From positions 25,518,001 to 25,582,000 of the forward strand of contig NC_080574.1 of NCBI RefSeq assembly GCF_029962835.1: 64,000 bases of DNA. Direction: 5' to 3'. The position numbers were made by a program, and so were the translations under genes. This DNA is from Magnolia sinica. Its lineage: Eukaryota > Streptophyta > Magnoliopsida > Magnoliales > Magnoliaceae. Below the pieces are notes generated by a model. That model did no database searches, had not been told where the DNA came from, and saw nothing but the letters and a program-made list of their open reading frames with translations. How positions within the stretch are numbered: position 1 is the stretch's first letter; every line of letters starts with the position of its first letter. Below are positions 1-10,835 of this stretch, one piece after another.

Positions 1-64
1 TCATGGTGGGGTCCACGCAGCTCAACTTCATGAGAAGTCCCCATGAGGTCGACCACGTAGAACC

Positions 65-66
<2 letters not shown>

Positions 67-136
<70 letters not shown>

Positions 137-149
137 CACACACACACAC
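67..149. repeat. (TA)n/(CA)n compound microsatellite
   Basis: About 30 TA repeats (67-126) run straight into about 11 AC repeats (127-149). It lies downstream of the GDSL gene's stop codon. Apparent Tyr-Ile reading frames over it are artefacts of the repeat. Confidence 0.97.
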
Positions 150-494
150 GGAAATGCTCACATGCGAACACGTACTAAGTACCAACTTTTTTAGAACCCA
201 TCTTACGTGATGTGGATCCAAAATCTGAACCGTTCATGTGAAGCAGCACCTCGTGAAACTCCCTGGGCCCAAGTTTTACTTTGATCTAAAACTTTGATGG
301 CCCATGAAAAATGAAAACATTTTCCTCCCTTGATTTGCATTTCTCTTTGCTATGGCACAACAGAATTTTATATCAGAGTGAAAATTTGTCACATAGGGTT
401 TCATGGAATTCCGCATCACATGGACTGTTCAGATTAGACACCCATGACACGTGTGCAAAGGTACGCATGTGCATAGGTGCGCAGGGGAGCATGA

Positions 495-497
<3 letters not shown>

Positions 498-527
<30 letters not shown>
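498..527. repeat. (TA)n microsatellite
   Basis: An uninterrupted TA run of about 30 bp in the 3' flank of the GDSL gene. Nothing else is recognised between 150 and 754 apart from short CT-rich and T-rich tracts near 660-715. Confidence 0.93.
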
Positions 528-532
<5 letters not shown>

Positions 533-754
533 TTAAAGAAATTGAAGAGAATCACAATCCTATTTCATAAAACAAACCAAACACAAACATATCAAATGTA
601 GGAACAAAACTCAACTCACAAACATCCCTATTTAATTTGTTCTTGTTTGTCACTCTTCTTTCTCTCTCTCTCTCTCAATCAAATAAGTATCTCCTTCGTT
701 TATGTTTTTTTTTTTTGTTTGTTTGTTTTCACTCAAAGAGCAGCTGATATCCTA

Positions 755-3700
755 CTACTCGTTAGGCTCAATATCAAGATTTGCAAGCTGTTGAATATTC
801 ATAGGGTGTACCACACTTGCGTCCCCACTGAAAGCCCTTCTTCCCATTATCAGATTCACAGCTTCTGTTGGGTGAAATGCATCCCAGAACACGTACTCAT
901 TTCTGTTCGCGCATGGTGTCTGGAATGGAAGGCACGTTATCTGCCCTCCGTTACGTCCGATGCCGCAACACCCGCGATCCACCACATTGAATCCTTTTAA
1001 AAAAAAGAAAAGTGAGAAAATAAGAAAAATGGGTTATACCAGACAACAGCCAGGCGCATCTGGTAAATTGCTCGCGCCCATGCTTCATTGATCCTGTCTG
1101 TTGAAAGTGATGGGCCCCACTATGGATGGTGGATGTTCCAAAAGCTTCCCAGAATCCGACCAGTCTAACGTGGGCCAATCAAATACCGATGCTATAGCCT
1201 CAAACAAAAAGGACTAAAATACCCTTGAAATAAGGTCACGTACCATATTGTCTAGGGTTGTGGAGAATGTCCATGAACATCTGGAAAATGTCCACGTGTA
1301 TGAATTTCGCACCAGGAAGATTAGCATTGAGGCCGTTGATCATTGATTTGACGTTGTTGTTGAAGGGAAGTACGACGTTATCAACGGCATCCGAGCAACG
1401 GCTGTTAGTGTTTTGTGAAAGGACGCTTGGTATACATCCCAACGATCCAACTCCGGAAATTACAAATTTCCGAGCTCCCAGATTGTATAGGCTCTGCAAG
1501 AAGCAAGGGTTTAATGTGGAAATTAGGAAGAAGCTTAATGATGGGATCAGAACCGTTTGTAGAGTGGGCCTTGTTTTAGGAGGGTCCATAGCTTTAAAAA
1601 TTGAAATTACACTTGTTGGACAACCTAGAAATCAATTTCAGATCATCAGATACATGGACACGTGTACGATGGAGACTTACGGTGAGTTGGCGAGTGTATT
1701 GCTGAATCAAGAGAGTAGCATATTGCTGTGGGTTGTATTGATTGCGAGTATTGTAGATGGACATCATGTAATTGTTGAGGTAGTCATTGCTTCCCATTCC
1801 CACGAAGAATATGCATTTAGCGATGGACTGGGCCACGTCGTCCGCCCCCAGCCGGTCTGTGATCTGATCGAGGGTGGTTTGGAAGTTTTGAATCTGTTGG
1901 TTGAAGGGAATGCGGCTCGCCTGTACATTCAAAGAGAGAGAAACACCATTTACGTAGGGGTCAGCTCAACCCAGATTATCTATGGTGATTTTTGACACAA
2001 GGGAGGATGTGATGAGGTCAATCACTGTCTTCCTGGATAGGCAGATAACTTGAATTTACAAGGTAATCTTGAATCCACGAGAGAAAATCTTAAATACAAA
2101 AGAAGAAATAAAACTTCTAAGAGTTTTAATTAATAGATTGAATGAATAATAAGAATAAGTTTAACACCTTTTAAATAATTTTAAATAAATTCTAAAAATG
2201 TAATTAAAGAGTTCTAATAAAATAAAAAAATAAATTTCAAAAAATGTGTAAATTTTCATCGTCTGTTAACCTATCAAGTTGATAGGCCGAAACAATTTAA
2301 TAAAAAAAAAATGCCCAGAAATTTAAATGAAAAAAATTCTATGATTTTCATCCTATCAATCCATTTTGTCAACATGTTCAACATTATTTCAACTTATCAA
2401 ACAGTATTTTGACCTATTGATCCATTTTGTCGATATGTTAAATAATATTTCAACCTATCAAATAATATTTCAGCCTGTTAATCAATTCTGTCAACTCATG
2501 GAACAATATTTCGACTTGCCGAACAAACCTATAAATAATATTTCTAACCTAGCTAAACTGGCAGAAATCCACCGGCAAGAAATGTAGATTTCCTGACTGA
2601 ATTTTGACATGTTAACCACAAAGGTCAGTCAATTGAACCATATTGAGTGTAGTGGATCTTTTTTAACTTCGGTCCATCTTAACCATGGACAAATCCACAA
2701 CCCTTCTACGTCAATTTTTGATTTTACATATTACAAGGGCTGTTTCGGAATTTCATGTCACTGGAAAGGTGTACTGGTCGTCACATGCATAGCCACGATC
2801 TAAAGCGAGATTGATTCCCTTGGTCGGCAGCTCCTACACAACCTCTGAAAATTAAGCCTGTCCCACAACAAGAGTGTGGGTCCTACCACGATGTCTGGAT
2901 GACATCTACTCCGTTCATCATGTGGGTACCCTCGTGTGATCCTTGGGATTTCTGAAAATTAGGGCGATCAAAAATTCAGATGGGCCACACTATGTACAAT
3001 CATGCCTAAAACCAATAAATCATGTGGGATGGTCCACCTGATTTTTGGAATGGCCCGATTTCTTAGATGTCCATTCATCCTGATTGAATGCATCTTTTGA
3101 ACGTACTAGATGGCATATGCAAACATTGTGGGCCCCACAAAGAATCTGAAAATTTCAAATACTGGCCATCCCCTTTATGATTTTTCTCTGTTTTGGATTT
3201 ATCTTTATATGAAGGGTGAACTTGTGGGGTCGCACCTATGGACAGAGTGGATAACGGGCCCTACAAAAAAGTGGGCCCCACACAAATAGTTGCAGAATAA
3301 GCTATATTTCAATGGTTGCAGAGGAACCGGCCTCTTGATTCCCATGCGGATTGCAGTCCTTCACTCGTGTCAAAGCTTCGATAGGCTACTCAGGTGACCG
3401 TCACCGTGTAGATTCAATGCGTTTCAAATCAGGCCGTTGCTCAATTAATCTTAACCGTTAATGTGTTTTCTACATGTGCGGCTCACATGATCATCTTCTG
3501 GCATCTATGGTTTTAGGACGCCTGACAGGAGGCATTTGATCTTGCACACAGACACTGCATCATTACGTGTGAGGGCACACCTTCCCATGCAGACGCTGGG
3601 GGGACGCATTTAACTTAAATGCCCAGCAGAGTTACCTATTTGATAGTCAAGCGAAGCACCATACTATACTTTGTTGTTTTCAAGAAAGGATTTGGTTCAG

Positions 3701-6054
3701 TACTCCGTACGAGTAGCAAAATTAGCCAGTCCGCAGGGAAACCGGTAGGCTTTTATCGTACTGGGTGTTGGGCCCACCTTGAAGGAATGTGGTTTATCCA
3801 CGCCGTCCATCCGTTTTTCCAGCTCATTTTACTAGATAGACCCAAAATTGAAACATATAAAAAGTTCAACTGGATCACACCACAGGAAACTATGGAAATA
3901 ATGATTTACACCATTGAAACCTTCCTAGGGCCCACAGTGATGTTTATTTGTTATCCAACCTGTTCATAAGATCCCACAGAGACAAATGATGTGAAAAGAC
4001 AAATATCAGCTTCATCCAATATTTGTGTCGCCCCCAAGAAATTTTCAACGGTAGATATTCAATTTGCATTGTTTCCTGTGGTGTGGTCCACTTGAGCGTT
4101 AGATATGACTCATTTTTGGGGTAAAGCCCTATAATTATCTGCTAAAATAGATGGACAGAGTCGATAAAATACATAAAACAGGGTGGGCCCCACAGAGTTT
4201 ACTGAGTACGCAATCCGCTTCCATCTGCGTGGAGCAATGGGTAGGAACATTCTCTGGCGTCCCACCTAGTATCACTGGGATGATAGTACATGCGTACACA
4301 AGTACACAACAACCGTTGATATTCAGAGGGAAATTATTCGATACTCTGGCGGGCAAGAACACTCGATGCTCAGGCATTTATAAAACTAAGTTGTGGAACT
4401 TACTGTTGCTGACGCACTGTCCCAAGATCAGTTTCACTGAACAAAATATAACCTCCTATCCGAGTACGTCAGCAGATTAGGTGCGGCCCAGCCTCACCCG
4501 AGACGATGCGGCCCTTACCGTGGGGCCAACCTTGATGTATGTATTCCACATCCATGCCGTCCATCCGTTTTTCAGATCATTTCAGAACATTAACTAAAAA
4601 TAAGCAAATCAAAATCTCAGGTGGACCATACTATAGTAAAAGCAGGGATTGAACGCCCCACCATTAAAAACTTCCTAAGGCCCACCATAATTTGTTCTGC
4701 GATGTTTATTTACCATCCAACCTGCTAATGAGATCACAGCAATCTTGATGAAGGAAAAATCAAATATCAGCATTATCCAAAACTTTTGTGACTGACAGAA
4801 AGTTTTTACTGATCAATCACCACTGTGTCTTATGTTATGGTCCACCTGAGACTTAAATCTGCTTCATTTTTAGGCCCATGCCTTAAAATGATCCGATAAA
4901 ACAGATAGACGGCATGGATGTAGAATAAAAACATCAAGGTGGGTCCCATGGTAATGGCCGCATCATCTTGGGTGGGGCCAGGCCGGACCTGATCGCCACC
5001 CTTTTAAATGGGACCAGTGGATAGTTTTCATTTCCGACCGTCCAGTAAATGTCGACGGAGCCAATGGTCCATAATCATTAATTTTATTTTATTTTATTTT
5101 TTGTTTAGGATACAAGAAAAGTAAGAGACATATTCTGGACAGTTTAATTGAAAAAAATTTATAATTGCGTGCGCATCATCATCACACTCTGACAGAGTAT
5201 CAAAGTTTTTCTCTATTTCGAAGTTATTAGGGGTAGAAAATGAGAGAGCTTACGAAATTTCTGCCTGTAATATCTAAGATTCCAGCAGCCGCAGACGCAT
5301 AGTTTACACCATGAAGGGCGTCATCGCCAGACACCTCTGAATATGGGGGTATCAATGGAAGCCCCAACAGCTCAGCTGCACCAAAAGAAGAAGAAAAAAA
5401 ATACAGAGATGAGTTTGGGAGATCTGGGCCTTTCATCATATGGGTTTCAGTGTGACCACACATGTTTGAGTAGAATGGATGGTTAGGAAAATGAAAAACG
5501 TGTCACACATGTGGTGGACCATTTGAGTAATCAGCCTGAATTTTGTGCCATGGTATGTTAAATGTGGGTCCCAGATGATGAGTGGCTCGGATTATGCTTG
5601 TCCATAATACTTCAACATATGGATGTATTGAATCATGCAAAACGATTTCTGCTCACAAGGTTTGCCTTCCGAATCTAGGAAAGATTGAAGAGATTAATCG
5701 CGGCACCGTACGTGCCAGCTTCGCACGTATGGGAGTGATCTAGGACATGTACGAGGTGGGCTCTTTGTAAACATGTCCTCTACCGAAACCCAAAGCACGT
5801 TTACGTCCCACCTAATGATTGGCCAGGATCTCTCACCTGTGTAACTCCCGGCAGAATTAGGCCGCGTGCATGGTGCCTTGCACTTTCACGTAAATAAAAC
5901 CACGTGAGAGAGAGAGAGAGAGAGTTTTTTAAATGGCCTGAAAGGCTATCCATTGCCATGAACAGATGTAAACATTAAAAAGCTCGAGGGAGAGAGCTTT
6001 TAAATGGTATGAAAGTAAATCGATTTCCATGAAGAGATGCATGCATTGAAAAGC

Positions 6055-6136
<82 letters not shown>

Positions 6137-6406
6137 CAGACCTACAACATCGACAATGGTGTAACCATTAGAGAAACGGCCAGTGGGTCCACCAGAAAAA
6201 TCAATACCATAAGGGTAATAGTTTGCCTTAGCGAAAGAAGGAAGGTTGTTGTTATTTCCATTGTCTATGAGAGAGTCTCCGAATATAAACATGGCAGGCA
6301 CGAGTTCCTTTGCTTTCTCTCCGTTGTCTGGTGCAACTCCCTCCTGTGCTGATACCATACACACCACCATGCACAAGAAAATGAAGAAGAAGCTAACACT
6401 AGCCAT
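755..6406 (-). CDS. GDSL esterase/lipase, five exons, complete
   Basis: The exons are 6406-6142, 5375-5254, 1920-1681, 1493-1244 and 993-755. All introns are GT-AG, the phases agree, and the total is 1,116 bp or 371 aa, a usual family length. The start is the second in-frame ATG: it is followed at once by a hydrophobic signal peptide (residues about 4-20, likely cut after Ala20), so the product is probably secreted. Block I carries the nucleophile Ser45 in [11 protein letters not shown]. Block II is [11 protein letters not shown] (111-121). Block III has Asn174 in GMGSND. Block V is DAFHP with Asp330 and His333. Together these give the SGNH hydrolase catalytic set, so hydrolysis of lipid or cutin-type esters is likely; the substrate is unknown. 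From memory the closest match is Arabidopsis At1g71691. Intron 2 (5253-1921) is swollen by transposons, but every splice site looks intact. A long GA tract sits just inside intron 1. Confidence 0.93.
1993..2713 (-). mobile_element. Solo LTR, gypsy-like family, in GDSL intron 2
   Basis: The block starts TGACACAAGG and ends CTACGTCA, so it has TG...CA ends. It is flanked by the 5-bp direct repeat ATTTT (1988-1992 and 2714-2718). On the minus strand its start is clearly related to the solo LTR at 42098-42768 (shared CATGG..AAGATGGA tract) and more distantly to the gypsy LTR at 49598. No internal region is present, so it is a fossil left by LTR-LTR recombination. It is AT-rich and moderately old. 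Confidence 0.78.
2714..3732. other. Intron 2 filler, no element resolved
   Basis: This is intronic sequence of the GDSL gene. It contains several short tracts of the GTGGGGCCCAC kind seen in the local MITEs (near 3125-3135, 3215-3235 and 3275-3285), but no clear inverted ends or coding potential. Confidence 0.5.
3733..4228. mobile_element. Palindromic Mutator-type MITE (foldback family)
   Basis: The left half has GGGCCCACCTTG, then TCCACGCCGTCCATCCG, then AGCTCATTTTA. It is mirrored in the right half by AGATGGACAGAGTCGATAAAA and GTGGGCCCCAC, around a loop holding GTGATGTTTATTTG and ACAAATATCAGCTTC. Ends are approximate (CCGCAGGGAAACCGG against the complement of CCGCTTCCATCTGCG). It belongs to the commonest repeat family of this window and lies in GDSL intron 2. 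No target duplication was resolved. Confidence 0.72.
4473..4995. mobile_element. Palindromic Mutator-type MITE, AGATTAGGTGCGGCC subgroup
   Basis: The inverted ends are AGATTAGGTGCGGCC on the left and CGATCAGGTCCGGCC read inward from the right. Both run on into a shared GATGCGGCC block and the family core (CCATGCCGTCCATCC and its complement, with a loop containing ATGTTTATTTACCATCC). The same end type bounds the element at 41996-43210. It is in GDSL intron 2. No exact target duplication was seen. Confidence 0.72.
5016..5215. repeat. Dispersed repeat ending GAGTATCAAAGTTTTTCTC
   Basis: The reverse complement of this block is recognisably similar to 15425-15640, sharing AAAAACTTTGATACTCTG, AAACTGTCCA and the ACATTTATTGGACGGT region. 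A third, degenerate end (ATTCGATACTCTGGC) lies at about 4337 on the plus strand, in inverted orientation to this one. It may be the two ends of one element within GDSL intron 2, wrapped around the MITE at 4473. Confidence 0.45.
6057..6134. repeat. (GA)n microsatellite beside GDSL splice donor
   Basis: About 39 GA units on the plus strand, so CT repeats in the transcript. The tract begins only seven bases inside intron 1; the donor GT is at 6141-6140. A weaker GA tract with a copied GAGAGCTTTTTAAATGG-like flank lies at 5907-6000, which suggests local duplication. CT-rich transcript next to a 5' splice site could affect splice choice, but that is inference. Confidence 0.93.
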
Positions 6407-6437
6407 GAGAGAGAGAGAGGATGAGTAGTGCAAGAGA

Positions 6438-6527
6438 GTGTGAGGGCCGAGGGGATTAATAGCCGTTGGGATGGTGAGGGGAAGAGTGAAAGAGGGTGTG
6501 AGGGGATTTATGGCTGTTGGGATGGTG
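6438..6527 (-). promoter_or_regulatory. Duplicated core-promoter segment of the GDSL gene
   Basis: Two copies (6438-6476 and 6496-6527) share the plus-strand pattern GTGTGAGG..GGATTWATRGCYGTTGGGATGGTG. Each carries a TATA-like core on the gene strand, CTATTAATCC and CATAAATCC. They lie about 50 and 100 bp upstream of the chosen ATG. Promoter function is inferred from position only. Confidence 0.45.
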
Positions 6528-6866
6528 GTGGGTAGAACGTAATAAATGTCGTGATCAACTCTTACAGAGCAGTAATTATAGAGGGGACGATTACAAAAGT
6601 GCCCCTGGGGCGGTGCGTAAATTACATCTAATCCGATCGAATGACGAGAATACCCTTGAAACGGGGCGTATCAGAGATAAACACATTTACGCGCCGAGTG
6701 CGGATCCTCTGTGTCCTGGAGGCAGGAACTCCCTGCCTCCAGCGTTTTCATTGGTCAACGTCACTGTTAGGGCCATGTCATCAATTTTTTAAATATATTA
6801 AAAAAAATACATTTAATGAGGACTATAACGGAGACGTTAACGGAAGCGGTTTACCTGCTGAGTAAC

Positions 6867-7347
6867 GGACGCGGATTGCGTCCTACCCCCGCCCGGACGG
6901 GCAGGGCTCTGTGGGGCCCAAAGTTATGTAAGTATTTTATCCATGCCGTTAATCGCTTATATTAGACCATTTTAAATTGTTACTCAAAGAACAAGGCAGG
7001 TCCACAACTCCAGTAGACCACACCAAAGGAAGCTTCAGTGATAATGACACCCACCGTTGAAACCTTTATGAGGGCCACTGTAATGTATTTTTACCATCCA
7101 ACCTATTAATAAGGTCATGTAGAGGTGGATGAAGTGAAAACACAAATATAGGCTTGATCTGAAACCTCTCTAGCTCCCAAGAACTTTTTAATGGTGGAAG
7201 TTCAATCCCCACTTTGTAGTCCACTTAAGACTTGTACCTGCCTAATATTTTTCATCATACCTTAAAATGATCTTAGAAAAACGAATAACAGCGTGGATAA
7301 AACACTTACATCACTTGCATCACTTTGGTAGGACGGAATCCGCGTCC
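6867..7347. mobile_element. 481-bp Mutator-type MITE nested in left arm
   Basis: The inverted ends are GGACGCGGATTGCGTCC on the left and GGACGCGGATTCCGTCC read inward from the right. A perfect 9-bp duplication CTGAGTAAC flanks it (6858-6866 and 7348-7356). The interior is of the same palindromic family as the arms. It is absent from the matching place in the right arm (near 12585), so it inserted after the palindrome existed. Confidence 0.9.
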
Positions 7348-7368
7348 CTGAGTAACTCAGTATGGTAA

Positions 7369-7616
7369 GGGCCTGTTTGGCCCATGCTCTAAAATGATCT
7401 CGAAAAATGGGTGGACGGTGTAGATATAGCCTACACATCATGGTGGGACCTACACAACTTGCTAACAATGAGTGATATTAGCACGGACCGATACGATTCC
7501 ATCTAGCCTACTTCCAAGCTTTTCCACTCTTCCCAGACATGGAGTGGAATTGGCACGGGACCAGATGCACTTCCATCCCACCTAAGCCCACCTAATCCAG
7601 CCGGCCAAACAGGCCC
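7369..7616. mobile_element. 248-bp Harbinger/PIF-type MITE nested in left arm
   Basis: The inverted ends are GGGCCTGTTTGGCC and the target duplication is TAA (7366-7368 and 7617-7619). The right arm holds the empty site: the complement of CATTACGTTTACCGTACTG near 12558-12580 joins the two flanks with a single TAA. The same family occurs at 60657-61053. Confidence 0.9.
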
Positions 7617-8253
7617 TAAGCGTAATGAGTAGAGTCCGTGGAGCCTACCGTCATTGTCATTCGTGCATTGTATCAACTCCATCCATCTCTTTTATCATCT
7701 AATTTTAGGATTTTACAACAAAAATTAATCATATCCAAAGATCAAGTGGACCACACCACCTGAAACAGTGTGAATTGAATTCTACCATTGAAAAGTTTTT
7801 GGGGCACACAAAAGTTTTATATCAAGATGACATTTGTTTGTTCCATTCATCCATGTCTTTGTGATCTTATGAACAGTTTGGATGAAAAATAAACATCATT
7901 GGGGGCTTAGAAACATTTCAATGGTGAAAATCAATACTTCAACTATTTCCTTTGGTATGGTCTACTTGAGCTTTCGATATATAATTCAGTTTTGGGCTCA
8001 ACTCCTAAAATGATTTGAAAAAATGGATGGATGGCGTGGATAAACCACATGAATTCACAATGGGCTCAATAGAATTTACTCAGTACGATAAGACTTGGTA
8101 TGCAATCCGATTTCACGACGCGGATTTCCTACCAAAGCCTTTTGCAGTAAGATCCTGAACAAGGATTTCAGATGGGCCCACTGCGACGTTTGTGATAAAT
8201 CCAACCCGTTCATCCATTTTTAGATATCATTTTAGGACATCATACCAAAACTA

Positions 8254-8256
<3 letters not shown>

Positions 8257-8322
<66 letters not shown>
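8257..8322. repeat. (TA)n microsatellite, left arm only
   Basis: About 33 TA units. The matching site in the right arm (near 11885-11900) has only a short TATATTC, so this is a local expansion after the arms formed. Confidence 0.95.
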
Positions 8323-8326
<4 letters not shown>

Positions 8327-9370
8327 TCAAATGGGCGACACGAGAGGAAACAGTGGGGATTTAGTGTCCACCGTTGAAATATTTATATGGCCACAAAAGT
8401 TTTGTGTCGGTCTAATATTTTGGTGTTTTCACTTCATCCTAGTAAAAATGACCTTATAAACAGTTTGGATGGCATATAAACATCAAGCGGCCCAAGAAGG
8501 TTTCAACAGTAGGAATTTCTTTCTCCACTGTTTCATCTTGTATAGCCCAGTTGAGTTTTTGATCATCCTAATTTTTGGTTACATGTCTTAAAATGAGCTC
8601 TAAAAATGAACGAATGGATTGAAATTCTTGTAAACATCACGGTGGACCCCACGATACATCCCAACGCTGGAACTTCATGCAAAAGGCTTTCCCTAGTGAA
8701 TCCGTGTCCATGGTTTCCATTGGAAACGTATTGGCTACTCCCCTGCCACTTGGTGCTATGTGGACCCACTATGATGTATGTGTTTCATCTATGCCGTCCA
8801 TCTATTTTTTTTAGATCATTTATGGTCTGAGACCAAAAATGAGGTATAACCCAATCTCAAGTGGACCACATTACATGAAACAGTGTTAAATGAACGTTGA
8901 CCATTACAAAAAATTTGGGGACCATAAAAGTTTTGGATCAAGCTGATCTTTGATTTTTCCCTTCACCTGAGTCTTTATAACCAAACCAATAGATTAGATG
9001 TCAAATAAACAGTACGGTGGGCCTTAGGAGGACTTTAATGATGGATATCCAATCACCATTGTTTTCCTATGGTGTGGTCCATATGAGATTTATTTCCCTC
9101 TCATTTTTGGGATCAACCCCTAAAATTATAAGTAAAAATAGATTAACAGAATGAATGAAACACATATATCATGGTGGGGAAGTGATGTCACCCATTTATA
9201 TGGGTCCCACTATGATGTATGTTTTGTATTCACACCGTTCATCCATTTGGAGAGATTATTTTAGGGCATGAGCCAAAGAATGAATCGGATCCAAAACTCG
9301 AGTAGACCCCATCATAGAAAATAGTGGAGAAGTCACGCCCACCATTTATTATGACTGAATCCAATCCGAA

Positions 9371-10236
9371 CTTCGTCACTTTGTCTACTAAATCCCGTCA
9401 CTTTGTACTGCAACCCCGTCACTTTGTCTACTGAACCCCGTCACTTTGTACTGCAACCTCGTCACTTTGTCTAGTGAACTTCGTTACTTTGTACTGCAAT
9501 CCCTTCACTTTATCTACTGAACTTCATCACTTTGTACTGCAACCCCATCACTATGTGAACTTCATCACTTTGTACTACAACCCCGTCACTTTGTCTACTG
9601 CACTCCGTCACTTTGTACTGCAACATCGTCACTTTATCTAATGTACCCCGTCACTTTATGCTACAACTTCGTCACTTTCTCTATTGTACCCCGTCACTGT
9701 GTGTTGCAATCTCGTTACTTTGTCTAGTGAACCCCGTCACTTTGTACTGCAACCTCGTCACTTTGTCTACTGAACCCCGTCACTTTGTAATGCAACATTG
9801 TCACTTTGTCTATTGTACCCGATCACTTTGTACTACAACCCGGTCACTTTGTCTACTGAACCCCGTCACTTTGTACTACAAACTCATCACTTTGTCTAGT
9901 AAACCTCGTCACTTTGTACTACAACATCGTCGCTTTGTCTAGTGAACCCCGTCACTTTGTACTACAATCCCATTACTTTGTCTAGTGAACCTTGTCAATT
10001 TGTCTAGTGAACCCCATCACTTTATACTGTAACCCTGTCACTTTGTCTACTGAACCCCATCACTTTGTACTGCAACATCGTCACTTTGTCTACTGTACCC
10101 GTCACTTTGTTTACTGAACCCCATCACTTTGTATTGCAACATCGTTACTTTGTCTACTGTACCCAGTCACTTTGTGCTTCAACTTCATCACTTTTTCTAC
10201 CTTACCTCGTCACTTTGTGAAGTACCATGTCACTTT
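9371..10236 (+). repeat. 21/22-bp minisatellite, forward half
   Basis: Roughly 40 copies alternate between two monomers, CCCGTCACTTTGTACTGCAAC and CCCGTCACTTTGTCTACTGAAC, with scattered base changes. It forms the left half of the core of the giant foldback element. Reading frames of about 100-150 codons across it follow from the repeat and are not genes. Confidence 0.92.
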
Positions 10237-10835
10237 GCGATGGGGTTTTACTAGACAAAGTGATAGGGTTAAGTAGGGTTACTGGACAAAGTGATGGGGT
10301 ACAGTACACAAAGTAATGAGGTTGCAGCACAAAGTAACTGGGTACAGTAGACAAAGTGACAATGTTGTAGTACAAAATAATGTGGTTCAGTAGACAAAGT
10401 GATGGGGTTGCAGTACAAAGTGACGGGGTTGCAGTACAAAGTAACGAGGTTCACTAGACAGTGACCGAGTTGCAGTACAAAGTGACAGGGTTCACTAGAC
10501 AAAGTGACGAGGTTCAGTAGACAAAGTGATTGGGTTGCAGTACAAAGTGAAGGAGTACAGTAGACAAAGTAACAAGGTTGCAGTATAAAGTAATGAGGTT
10601 TAGAAGACAAAGTAACGAGGTTGCAGTACAAAGTGACGGGGTTCACTAGACAAAGTGACAAGATTGCAGCACAAAGTGACGGGGTACAGTAGACAAAGTG
10701 ACGAGGTTGTAGCATAAAGTGACGGAGTATAATAGACAAAGTGACGGAGTTCAGTAGATAAAGTGACGGGGTTGCAGTACAAAGTGACGGGGTTCACTAG
10801 ACAAAGTGACGGAGTTCAATAGACAAAATGACGAG
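10237..10835 (-). repeat. 21/22-bp minisatellite, inverted half
   Basis: The same alternating monomers appear here as their complements (GTTGCAGTACAAAGTGACGGG and GTTCAGTAGACAAAGTGACGG), about 28 copies. The switch of orientation falls near 10237, in an irregular stretch where GTCACTTTGCGATGGGG meets TAGACAAAGTGA. The array continues the palindrome to its centre, although the two halves differ in copy number. Confidence 0.92.

Larger units (their letters stand above)
6696..9370 (+). repeat. Left arm of the giant palindrome
   Basis: Reading inward, the terminal 170 bp is followed by about three and a half consecutive units of the 0.45-kb palindromic MITE family: about 7640-8090, 8118-8710, 8750-9180, and a half unit 9190-9370. 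The second unit has its own inverted ends, close to GACGCGGATT..CCTTTTGCA. The arm is longer than the right one because it carries the elements at 6867-7347 and 7369-7616 and a TA run at 8257-8322, all missing from the right arm. Confidence 0.88.

Noticed and set aside
3-194. Reading frame rich in Tyr-Ile over the TA microsatellite.
   Set aside because: It is pure translation of a dinucleotide repeat; the same applies to Leu-Ser runs at 6057-6134 and Arg-Glu runs at 47770-47808.
1258-1995. A 245-codon plus-strand reading frame, one of the longest in the window.
   Set aside because: It is the antisense of GDSL exons 3 and 4, whose minus-strand translation carries conserved family motifs and correct splice sites.
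9371-10835. The regular 21/22-bp array could suggest a CRISPR array or repeat-protein gene.
   Set aside because: There are no unique spacers, the monomers are contiguous, the DNA is plant nuclear, and the reading frames (rich in Thr-Leu-Ser-Pro-His) only mirror the repeat on both strands.
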